A DNA stretch of 64,000 nucleotides from Cyathus striatus (Eukaryota; Basidiomycota; Agaricomycetes; Agaricales; Nidulariaceae). This document shows, one piece after another, positions 40,301 to 49,110 of the stretch (the stretch's first letter is position 1; each line of letters starts with the position of its first letter). The notes beneath the pieces are model-generated. The model saw nothing but the letters and a program-made list of their open reading frames with translations. It ran no database searches and was not told the origin of the DNA. The translations under genes were made by a program, and so were the position numbers. Location of the stretch: assembly GCA_025738555.1 (NCBI GenBank), contig JAOVFP010000005.1, forward strand, positions 3,100,001-3,164,000, read 5' to 3'.

Positions 40301-42933
40301 AATGTGATTATCCCAAAAGTCAAGCCATTTCTGCATTTCTACAGGATTAGAAGTGTCCAATGTATCAACTGATGGTGCATCATTCAGCCACAAAAATCCA
40401 TGAACATGACTGCTTCCACGATGTTGCCATTCATAGCGCCACCAGAAATCTTTGACATTCCACTTGGGCTGAAGAAACATTTTGAAAAAGATCTCCCAAC
40501 GTTTTTGAAAGTAATAAGCAGCAATTGCTGGATTGTTATTGAGATTGTTCAGGTGTATGCGATAAGAATGAGCATTTTCTGGTTCTTCTGCATCATAATT
40601 TGACATATGCTGGTGTAGATCTGGCCACTGTATATCAGCTGAAGAAGCAGTAATAAACAAATGAGGTGTGCCACATTCTGGAGAGCGAATTTGTGAAATA
40701 AGATCTCTTTGAGCTTTGTGCCAGAAGGGTTTTGATCCTTGAAGCTTTTCTGCAGCATGAGATAAACGATTTATGAGTCCATGAGCTTCATTATTATTCA
40801 ACATCTCTCTGATATCCTCAACAGAAAGTTGACGATCATCTTTGTGAGTTGTTAAGTACCATGAAGATGCTTTTTTAGCTGCTTGTCGCATAATAGTATT
40901 GAGTGACCAGTAGCGAAATCTAGGGTGACATGCAAATCTACCACCTTTGTAGCGTATCAAATGTGCAGCCCATTCAGCCATAGTTACTTTCTTATCACGA
41001 GATGCGTAGTAGTCAGCTTTTCCAGTAGGAAATAATGTAGGAAATGCATCAATAGCAATCTTTTCTGCAGTGTATTCATTGATTGGAGTTCCATGAATAC
41101 GTGGAAAAGTTAGAATTATATCACTATTGCTATGCATTGCTGCCATTCTAAGTTGATCCATCTCAGTTTGTGCTACTTGTACCTGAGGTACAAAACCACG
41201 TGAAAATAGAGGCTGTGGTGGATTATTTTCAGAATTATCTGAATCTGCTTGTGGAGGGCCCAGATCTTCTGGGAGATCAGGCATATCTTCTACATGAAGA
41301 GTGTGAACACGAGTGTGTACAGAAGCATCATCAGGCAGCTGATCCAATGCATTTTGATCAATTTGAATCAAATTTGATTGAAATGTAGGATGATGATGAG
41401 TTAGAAACTCCAACCAGTCTCAAATGACTGCTCTGCGTACACGGAAATCCTTATAGATTTCATTATTTGTTCCCTCTTCAACACCACGACGACGCATAAT
41501 GATGACATCACAATCTTCAGGTAGTAGAGGAAGACGTGTGTATAAGGTAAGAGTATCACGTGGAAAGTTGCAGATATGCCCAGTATATTTAAATTGCCCT
41601 CCACGTACTTGCCACAATTGAATAATAGCATGAATAGGAGATATTAACATCTCTTCCATTTGTGTTAAAGGTTGAAGTCCAGGATTAAGTGTGAATGCAT
41701 CAGAACCTGGATCCATTGCATTGGTAGTTTGAAATTTGGTATTATTTTGACATTTGGAGCATATGCCATTTTTGAGATTCAAATCAAACCATTCTTCATT
41801 ACATGCTGTACAGATCTCCAAATTGATTTTCATAATTTCTTCCCGGAAATTTTGCAATAATGCTTTATCCTCAATGGATACAGCAGGTTCTGATAGTGGA
41901 GAAGGTGGTCGTAGTGGAGGGTTTTCAAAGTGCTCCTGTACTGCAGGTTCCAATAATGGTGAATGTGGTTGTGGAAGGTTTTCAAAGTGCTCTGGTATTT
42001 CAGGCTCATGAATTTGATGTTCCAAGTCATTAGCTACAGCTTGAGCAATTTGTTGCTGATTCAAACGTGCATTGCGCTCTCGTCTTTTTGTTCTGCATTG
42101 TTCACAAGTTTGCCTTTCTCCAAAATCAACTTCCTGAATCCAATGTTTACCTGAGGTGCACCAAAGTCGATTTGGATCAAATGGATGTATTTCACGTGCA
42201 ACAGAGCCTACAACACGTCTCCGCCGGAATTGCTGTTGAGGTGCTATTGGAGGTAGTGGAGCTGGTAATGGAGCTGGTACTGGATCTGGCAATGGATCTG
42301 GTAATGGGTTTGGTAATAGATCTGGTAGTGGGGCTGGTAGTGGGGTTGGTGAGGGGTCTGGTAGTTGAGCTGGTAATGGAGTTGGTAAAGGATCTGGTAA
42401 CCGAGCTGGTAGTTGTAGTGATGGAGCATGTGATAAATAAGATAATGGCATAGGTGATGGTGAAGGAGCAAGTGATTGTGGAGGTAGTGGAGGTGAAGAG
42501 TACCCCATAAAAAGATCTTCTGAAGACTGTGAATGAGGAGCAAATAGGCGTCTAGGTTGAGAGATCAAATCTTCATCAGAGGCCAAGTCCATATCATCCA
42601 AATCTAATTGACTAGATTGCAGACGAGTAGCAGTTGGAGAATGCAGTGGAAAAGCAATACGAGTTCTTTTATTATGCTCTTCCCGGGTTGCAGGAGTGGC
42701 AGGTGTACGCTGTGAGTATGAACGGCCTGTTCCACTTTGTGGAGTAGAGGGAACTGTAGTTCAAGTTTTAAATATTACAAAATATATTAGCAATAATTAA
42801 ACAATCTACCATTATTATGCTGATTTTCAGGAGTAAACAATGGTTGAGGTGGCTGCAGAATTTGAGAGAGAGTTCTAGGATTCTCTGGAGTTGTAAGAGG
42901 TATGCGAGATGGACCAGAATTAGACCGAGACAT
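37394..42933 (-). pseudogene. Helitron Rep-helicase, full length with one in-frame TGA
   Basis: Rolling-circle replication initiator and helicase. Exons 42933-42810, 42753-38038, 37973-37860 and 37809-37394 close in phase and encode 1789 codons. In order: a Ser/Pro-rich start; a proline-leucine repeat (PLPDPLP type) at about 155-210; two cysteine pairs ([14 protein letters not shown], then CTAC...CSKC) like the DUF6570-type region of fungal Helitrons; a Helitron-like N domain; the HUH motif SSHVHGFLWL (His824, His826); the two-tyrosine motif SYAAKYASK (Tyr982, Tyr986); and a PIF1 helicase with Walker A GTAGTGKS (about 1325-1332), LILDEKSM, FGDFAQLPPVG and a C-terminal TVHKSQGLTL. Codon 486 (41422-41420) is TGA, with DWLEFL continuing in the same frame. 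Nothing else is broken. The TGA separates the zinc-finger part from Rep-helicase. Confidence 0.92.
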
Positions 42934-43568
42934 TATTAAAGATCTAGAAAAAATCTTGAGAAATGGCTGTTGTAAGTAAATCTTGATTCTTGAGTATTTA
43001 AATTGCAACAGGGTTGAACCTGTATTCTTTATTATGTAGCCAAGAGAATTCACCTGAAGAAATCACCACAAGACAGCCTGCTGTGGAATTATAAATTCCA
43101 GTGCTTATTGACACCTCTTTATCACCCCTTTTCTGTATAGACAGGTGGAAGTGATGGTGAGAGTGTAGTAAAAGGTACTTAAGCACCAGCAATGACCATG
43201 GAGTGAGAGAGGTCCAGGCAAATCCAATTCAATAGAATGGAAATGCTTTTAGGCAATAGCAAACTGAGGCTATGCAGGTAGACTTCACAACTCTGTAGGC
43301 TTGTTCTATTCAGGTTTCAACTCTTAATTACTAATAAAGCCAGAAATTGCACAACAGAAACTAAAAAGAAGTCCTATACTGATAGAATGATGAAATGTAG
43401 AGAATGAGAAAAGCTATTGACAGCGGGCAGACATCTGTTGATGATGGGAATGTGTGCAGTACATAAGGTTTGATAGGATTAGAATTTGTGGTTTGCGCGG
43501 GAAAAATCCGAAGAACCAGCGCTGACTAATGCTGGCAGTTAATGCGTCACCAGAATGGCAGAGCAAGA

Positions 43569-43840
43569 GCTGACTAATGCACCGCGCATGCACAGCCACT
43601 ACGCATTTTGGGTCCCCAGAGCTGCTGACTAACATTCCGCGCATGCACAGCCACTATGCATTTTGGATCCCCAGAGCTGCTGACTAACGAAATTCCGTGC
43701 ATGCACAGCCACTACGCATTTTGGGTCTCCAGAGGTGCTGACTAACGTTCCGCGCATGCACAGCCACTACGCATTTTGGATCCCCAGAGCTGCTGACTAA
43801 CGAAATTCCGTGCATGCACAGCCACTATGCATTTTGGATC
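43569..43840. repeat. Minisatellite, five units of 52-58 bp
   Basis: Units start at 43569, 43621, 43676, 43734 and 43789 and share GCTGACTAA, GCATGCACAGCCACTA and GCATTTTGG. Units 3 and 5 carry GAAATTCCGTGC where units 2 and 4 have TTCCGCGC, so units 2-3 and 4-5 form two 113-bp dimers. A weaker partial unit may begin near 43530. It lies between the Helitron gene and cutinase 3. Confidence 0.92.
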
Positions 43841-43857
43841 ACTAACGCAAACAAATA

Positions 43858-43875
43858 GGGAGAGCAAGCTCTCCC
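43858..43875. other. Perfect 8-bp hairpin after the minisatellite
   Basis: GGGAGAGC, AA, GCTCTCCC: a perfect inverted repeat with a two-base loop, starting 18 bases after the last minisatellite unit. It could be a structural feature of the Helitron 5' side or of an unrelated repeat. Confidence 0.6.
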
Positions 43876-44392
43876 AATTAACAACGCATCGAGGCCAGGG
43901 TTTAATTTCGCAAGGCCATTCCAAAAAAATTCCGGATTTCTGAAATTGTGTCCGTCCCAAATCCGGCGGTTATTGTCCGGAAATGGAACGACATCTAGGT
44001 TATTTTCGGGCGATAACTAGGGCGCTTATGTCAAATTTTCGCTTACATAATTCCTAAAGAGTTCAAAAGTTGCGCAAAACAGCTTCATTAACGGGTTTCT
44101 CATCCCGAAGTATTTATATTCGAAGTATTTATATTCCATACCTGACTAACATAAATTTGGACCCAAAAATACCTCTATCAGATTTCTGGAACGACATTTT
44201 GCTCGGTGGCGCCAAAATTCGTCCGTATCTGGAACGTCTAGGGGTCAAAATTCCAAAATTTTGTCCACTTCGAGGAACGACTCATGGCTCAGATGTCATG
44301 GGTCTTACTCACGTCTTGTCAAAGGTGGTAATACTAATAAGCTCCAACCACTGGTTGGCAGTGGGACTTCTTCCCTTTGTTCACGATCATCA
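43876..44392. other. Spacer upstream of cutinase 3, possible dispersed repeat
   Basis: No gene. It contains inverted pieces (CCGGATTT at about 43933 against AAATCCGG at about 43960), a 15-base tandem pair (CGAAGTATTTATATT at 44106-44120 and 44121-44135) and repeated GGAACG(A)C words. This looks like non-coding repeat DNA rather than a normal promoter, so the original cutinase 3 promoter may have been displaced. Confidence 0.35.
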
Positions 44393-45139
44393 ATGTTACT
44401 GTACTTCATCATTCAAGCCATACTTTCCTTGACGCTTATTGTCATCCCTTCCCCGCCTTCACCCAATCGTGTGGACCTGCATGGACATCAGAGCTGCTCA
44501 GACGTGTATGTTTACTATGCTCGCGGGTCCCTTGAAGCACCTCCAATCGGCGACAGTCTGGGACCACCATTCCGAGATGCATTGCAGAGCGCACTAAGTG
44601 CCAGTGGAAAATCTTTGGTTTTCGATGGAGTCGATTACCCAGCTACCTTTGTAGGATATATAACTGGTGGCGATCCTGCAGGCGGAACCACTATGGTGAA
44701 CAATGTAACAAGCACAGCTGCTCAGTGTCCTAACGCAAAGATTGTCATGTCTGGCTACAGGTCAGCCACTTTATAATTAAAATACTACACTGACCAAACG
44801 CTGATACGCTTGTTATGCTTAGCCAAGGTGCCCAACTCGCACATATCGCTGCCAGCAGGCTCTCAAGCACCATTCAAGACCGGGTAATCGCTGTAGTGAC
44901 GTTCGGGGACCCAAACCGGGATAGTACCCTTCCTGGCATCCTCCAGAGTCGTCGTGCTACATACTGTAATAAGCGTGACCTTGTCTGCTATGGGATACCC
45001 ATCATTGTTCGTCCTCATCTGGGCTATGAACCTGTATGTGTTGAATCCTCGTTTTCGACAGGGATTTTTCTTATTTATTTCTTTCGTTTTACTATAGGAT
45101 ATACCATCTGCTGCTGCGTTTGTTGCAGCCCGTGTATAG
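44393..45139 (+). CDS. Cutinase 3 (CE5)
   Basis: Cutinase-family serine esterase. Exons 44393-44760, 44823-45033 and 45098-45139 give 206 aa; the frame is open further upstream but the first ATG is at 44393. The N-terminus (LLYFIIQAILSLTLIVIPS) is hydrophobic but differs from the leaders of the other copies. The triad is complete: GYSQGAQLAH (Ser codon split by intron 1), CNKRDLVC (Asp) and VRPHLGYE (His). All four cysteines are kept. The usual TGD before the catalytic Asp reads KRD, and ARGTTE reads ARGSLE. Its 3' flank (CTGTAACAGT..AATGC) matches that of cutinase 4, showing a tandem duplication. The Helitron and minisatellite lie upstream. Confidence 0.9.
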
Positions 45140-46016
45140 CTGCTCGAGATAAGTTTGAATGTTGCATTTATACCCTGTAACAGTGGGATGCTAATTAGCA
45201 TTGTACCAACATTGGGCAGTATGTAAATGACTTGAAAGTTTGAATCTCCTGAGCAACCCATCCAGTCATTGTTTAGATTATATTAATACCTGGCCACCAT
45301 AAGTTTACAACTATATAGCATGTCTTAGTTGAATTGTCTCAAATGATTATTCCCCAGCGAGAGGTTAGAGCTATTTAGAGACAACTTCATTTAGCAGAAG
45401 TTACGTGCTCTCTCATATGTCGGTTGTATGTCGGTGTAACATTTGAGGCCTCTTCTACCGGTTTCATGATAGCCTTGAAGCTCAGTCGCGGCTCGCCACA
45501 GCATAAGTACTCTATAGTTTACTTAGCTACATGTGACTTGATTAGATGCCGAGGCTATTGTGTGTTGTTTCCCAATGGCCTTGAGTCGAGTATCGGCAAC
45601 CCGGCTACACATACTTCGGATCCGACCCTTTCTGTTCCGACCCATCATTTTGGCAATGGTTCTATGCTCGCTGTCGACGTCGTAACGTTAACGGTTGCCC
45701 CTCGGAATCGAGAACTCAAGTAATCAAACTAAAACTCCCAGATAACTTAATAGCTGTGGATTGGACTATTAAGCCCCAACTTACGCTTGTGTTCATGGTT
45801 TCGAGACGACTAACTTACTGATCCAAGGAGCCGCCCCATCCTCGAGATCACCTTCAATCTGAACATGACAGATTCAGCAGACAGACACATTGGTAATGGC
45901 AGCACACCCAGGGTTCAACTTGCGTAAGAATAAAAATATAAACTCAAATCTGGTCTAGGGCGATAAAAAATCGCCAACTGTGTCTCCCAGTCTCCAGACG
46001 GCGATATCCTCTTGCG
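45140..46016. other. Spacer cutinase 3 / cutinase 4 with duplicated fragment copy 2
   Basis: The first part (to about 45420) is the cutinase 3 downstream flank; it is repeated after cutinase 4, for example TATAGCATGTCTTA near 45315 against TATAGCGTGTCTTA near 47005, with GAGACAACT following in both. A 99-codon open frame at 45424-45723 (THHFGNGSMLAVDVVTLTVA) is protein-like but unrecognised. 45741-45886 is the second copy of the LEITFN fragment found at 37112-37293. Confidence 0.5.
45741..45886 (+). repeat. Duplicated coding-like fragment, copy 2 (matches 37112-37293)
   Basis: Reads RPILEITFNLNMTDSADRH in frame. Here it is uninterrupted and lies about 130 bases upstream of cutinase 4. At the other copy the Helitron begins directly after the shared sequence. 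Confidence 0.55.
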
Positions 46017-46749
46017 ATGCACCTCACTCCCAAATCCCTGCTTTCACTGGCGCTGGCTATTGTCTCCGTCGCAGCGTCTCTCAACCGCATGGAACGTCAG
46101 AGTTGCTCAGACGTCTACGTTTACTACGTTCGCGGGACTCTTGAAGCGCCTCCGATCGGTAACACTCTCGGCCCACCGTTCCAAGCTGCACTTCAGAGTG
46201 CACTAGTTGCCAGTGGAAAGTCTATGGTTTTCGAGGGAGTCGCGTACGCGGCCTCACTCCCAGGATATCTTGCAGGTGGTGATCCCGAAGGTGGAGCCAC
46301 TATGGCGCATAGTGTGACGAGCATAGCTTCCGAGTGTCCTGACGCAAAGATTGTCATGTCTGGCTACAGGTCAATAATCGCATTATGCTCAAACTACTAC
46401 TGATACTTGACTGATACGGCTCGTTTATTTACTTAGCCAAGGCGCACAAGTCACGCATATCGCTGCTAACCAGCTCTCAGCTGCTGTTCAAGATCGCGTA
46501 AACGCCGTAGTAACGTTTGGAGATCCAGACCGGGATACCGCTCTTCCTGGTGTCCTCCAGAGTCGCCGTGACACGTACTGCAATACTGGTGACATGGTCT
46601 GCGACGGGGTACCCATCATTCTCCCTCCTCATACGCAATATGAACCAGTATGTGTTGAATCTCCATTTTCGATGGGGTTGTTTCTTATCTTTTTCTGTTT
46701 AACGCAGGATATACCATCAGCTGCTGCATTTATTTACTCTCGCATTTAG
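46017..46749 (+). CDS. Cutinase 4 (CE5, secreted)
   Basis: Secreted cutinase-family serine esterase. Exons 46017-46369, 46437-46647 and 46708-46749 give 201 aa. The signal peptide is about residues 1-18 (HLTPKSLLSLALAIVSVAAS). The triad is complete: GYSQGAQVTH (Ser codon split by intron 1), CNTGDMVC (Asp) and LPPHTQYE (His); four cysteines are kept. It departs from the family at two conserved places near the active-site cleft: ARGT reads VRGT and GxDYPAT reads GVAYAAS. It is most similar to cutinase 3, with the same DIPSAAAF in the last exon and a shared 3' flank. Gene X copy B lies downstream and convergent. Confidence 0.93.
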
Positions 46750-47248
46750 CTATTCGAGTTCAATTTAGGCCCGAACGTATTTATACTCTGTAACAGTTCA
46801 ATGCCAGTCGGCATGGTACAGTATGGAAACCGATTCTGACTCTTCGAGATACCCCATTTAGCCATTGTTTATATTATAATCCTAGTCCTTTCTCATTATA
46901 GTGTAGGACTGGTGCGTTCGTTCACAAATCCAATGCAACTGCTTTGTAGCTCTCTTGTAGATGATATCGAAGTTTTGTTGGTCAGCGCGCTAAGATCACG
47001 CTGCTTATAGCGTGTCTTATGTTCCCCGACTCTACCACGAAGAGACAACTATCTATTTATTGCAACAGAAGGGCATGTGAAAGTCGCTTGCGTACTATGT
47101 AGTTCATATCTGCAACCAAATTTTCATGATTAGCACTATAGTGCCGGTTTAGTCGAGCAGTACTAGCAATTCGGAAGCCTTCGCTAATGCTCAGATATGT
47201 AGCAAGCTCTTCGCAATATAGTTCTATGTATATTTGCGTCTTTATAGT
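46750..47248. other. Downstream flank of cutinase 4
   Basis: No gene. To about 47070 it is a diverged repeat of the flank after cutinase 3. The remainder shows nothing notable. Confidence 0.4.
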
Positions 47249-47418
47249 GTCTACTCGTAGTTAAGCACAGAGTAAGGGATGTAAGGTAAGATGTATTGTA
47301 GAGAGAGTAAGATAAATGTAATGTAGGGTATCGCGTCCACTCGTAGTTAAGCATAAAGTAAGGGATGTAAGGTAAGATGTATCGTAGAGAGAGTAAGATA
47401 AATGTAATGTAAGGTATC
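47249..47418. repeat. Direct repeat, two 86-bp units
   Basis: The units begin around 47250 and 47336 and share CACTCGTAGTTAAGCA, AGTAAGGGATGTAAGG and GTAGAGAGAGTAAG with only a few differences. The unit next to gene X is read through by its minus-strand frame, giving a Leu/Thr/His-rich tail that stops at 47347. Confidence 0.9.
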
Positions 47419-47419
47419 T

Positions 47420-47813
47420 ATCAAATAGTAAGAATGACCCCTCATACCCCTCGTTCTCTTCCACCCTAATAGAAAGCTCTCAAAACCCAGCAGACGCAGG
47501 CCGAGAAGGTCCCGGAGTAGGAGTACCGTCATTTCCTCGTATATCACCTGCTGGCCATCCTCAGTAACTTGGAAAAGGTACATGTCGTGCATCGGGAACC
47601 CATGCGATATCAGGCATGCCTTGTGGTGTAGGCGTGCATACAGGTCAAAGCCGAACTTAATGTTGTGGCCTTGCAATAATAGATCGATGGGAAGTTGAAT
47701 ACATCCCTTGGCATATTTCACTGGACGGAGTGAATATAATCCTCCTTCCGGCGCACGCTTTGCGATCGCGTTATGGCCAAAGTAGTAGCATTCGCCGAAC
47801 CTAGAGAGACAAG
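47420..47813 (-). CDS. Gene X copy B2, conserved domain of unknown function
   Basis: Unrecognised family. After a likely acceptor (CTCTCTAG, exon from 47800) the minus strand reads CYYFGHNAIAKRAPEGGLYS, then FGFDLYARLHHKACLISHGF, HDMYLFQVTEDGQQVIYEEM and a Leu-rich segment (VLLLRDLLGLRLLGFES) to about 47440, after which the frame runs into the 86-bp repeat. It aligns over its whole first half with copy B1. No signal peptide, membrane helix or known catalytic motif is obvious; the alternation of aromatic and charged residues suggests a small globular beta-rich domain, which is only an impression. The upstream exon is uncertain: a frame in 48112-47830 (PGGIFTHFTLGVIVGYTSGI, FICSRSFIHGGFKPELSYI) may belong to this unit or be the 3' exon of copy B1. 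Confidence 0.5.
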
Positions 47814-48156
47814 GGCATGGGAAAACGTACAGGTGTGATATATGATAGTTCGGGCTTGAAGCCACCATGGATGAAGGACCGGGAACAGATGAATCCCACA
47901 TAGAAGTGGATGAAGGGAGTGGGTGGGGTAGGTGGGCCCGATATGATGGGGTTGATACCACTGGTGTAGCCGACGATAACGCCCAGGGTGAAGTGGGTAA
48001 AAATGCCACCCGGCGTGACGAAGACGAAGAGCTCTCGTTGCTCTAAGGGTAGCTGGATGTGTGTGGTGTTGGTGTTATTACAGTGTGAATGGGTATAGGG
48101 TGCATGGGACAACGTACAGGTATGATGAAGCGGTATTAGTAACCTGAAGACTCTAC

Positions 48157-48943
48157 CTAACCATCCTCGGTACCTTGTAAAAGAAAGGTGTCATATACCC
48201 TGTGTCCATGCCTCTTCAACCATTCCTCGTGATGCAGGCGTGCGTATAGTTCATAGCCAAACAAAACTATGTGGCCCCCTGCATAAAGTCTTTTCATGGT
48301 CGGCATACGGTGTCCGACATTTTTAAATCCTATTGGGAGGAGATAAAACGCTCCTCCTTCCGGCTCACGCTTTACAATTGCATTATTACCGAAGTAGAAC
48401 TGACCGCCGGGCCTAGGGGTAGACATCAGCACGAGGATACTTGGGAGTAAATAAAAACAACACACTGAACGGTAAAGTGCTGGTTATAATTCAATCCCTG
48501 CATGTGCAGGCAAAGATTGAAAGTATAGGGATCGGTGGGGGAATGGCTCGACAAAATCTGAAGCATCACCTGTTCAAGCTGTTGGAGGTATACTATCAGT
48601 CACATATACAAAAAGATAGCGGTGAAATCTTTCACCAATGTTTGTCACCTAATACGGCAGGCTCTCGCAACTTGCGCATTTGCAAGTAGAGGCGCTCCTA
48701 GACCCGGTACTTGAAGGATCATCCATGGTTGAAGTTGACTCAGTTCTGCAGTAAGATTAGTATGATCATTTTGAAAGAATGAAGCCCACTGAGACTCACG
48801 ACCTGGACGTCAGCTGCAACACTCACAACACCCTCAGAGGTGGTAAGGTGATTAGGGCACAATGCGACAGTTTGAATGGTTGAAGCTGATGAAGAAGGAG
48901 CTTGCTCCCTACTAACCACGGTTAGCATAGATGTAGTGGCCAT
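48157..48943 (-). CDS. Gene X copy B1, with putative first exon
   Basis: Unrecognised family. A first exon is proposed from the ATG at 48943 (TTSMLTVVSREQAPSSSAST, Ser/Thr-rich, to about 48802). The conserved exon starts at 48412 after CCCCTAG and reads PGGQFYFGNNAIVKREPEGG, AFYLLPIGFKN, GHIVLFGYELYARLHHEEWL and YDTFLLQGTEDG, ending in TAG at 48159-48157. In copy B2 the same point continues with QQVIYEEM, so this stop may really be inside an intron (GTTAGG donor, CCTTAG acceptor about 100 bases on) leading to the 48070-47830 frame. How the first exon joins the second (48740-48415) is not resolved. Convergent with cutinase 4. Confidence 0.5.
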
Positions 48944-49019
48944 AGATGGCAGTGTAGGATGTAGTGAATGCGATAGTGAGTCGAAGAGCAGGAGATATAA
49001 AATTGATAGAGAAATTATT

Positions 49020-49110
49020 CGGAGGTAAGACAAGGTATTTATGTGGTTTTCCATAACGCAGTTTCGTTTGACATCCTCGCGACCACAGACGTTTGTGTCG
49101 TGCTTAGTTG
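49020..49110 (-). promoter_or_regulatory. Upstream element of gene X copy B
   Basis: Matches the block upstream of copy A (GACAAGGTATTTAT, then AACGCAGTT.CGTT, CATCCTCGCGACCACAGACG against CAGTATCCTCACAAACACTG). It lies about 90 bases before the proposed ATG at 48943 and gives an ATAAATAC box on the gene strand. Confidence 0.35.

Larger units (their letters stand above)
37300..43500 (-). mobile_element. Helitron-type rolling-circle transposon
   Basis: An element of about 6 kb defined by a minus-strand gene encoding a Helitron Rep (HUH, two-tyrosine) plus PIF1-type helicase. The 3' side of the element (low coordinates) has a hairpin at 37306-37330, about 65 bases after the stop codon, as Helitrons usually have near their 3' end. 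I could not find the canonical CTRR terminus right after it. Host similarity resumes at about 37293, which fixes this boundary within roughly 10 bases. The 5' boundary is uncertain: it lies upstream of the start codon at 42933 and may or may not include the minisatellite at 43569-43840. No captured host gene was seen. Confidence 0.85.

Noticed and set aside
40400..41388. Plus-strand frames inside the Helitron
   Set aside because: Antisense shadows of the Rep-helicase exon.
42240..42420. Repeated GGTAATGG/GGATCTGG words taken at first for a minisatellite
   Set aside because: They are in frame and encode the PLPDPLP repeat of the Helitron protein, so they are part of that gene.
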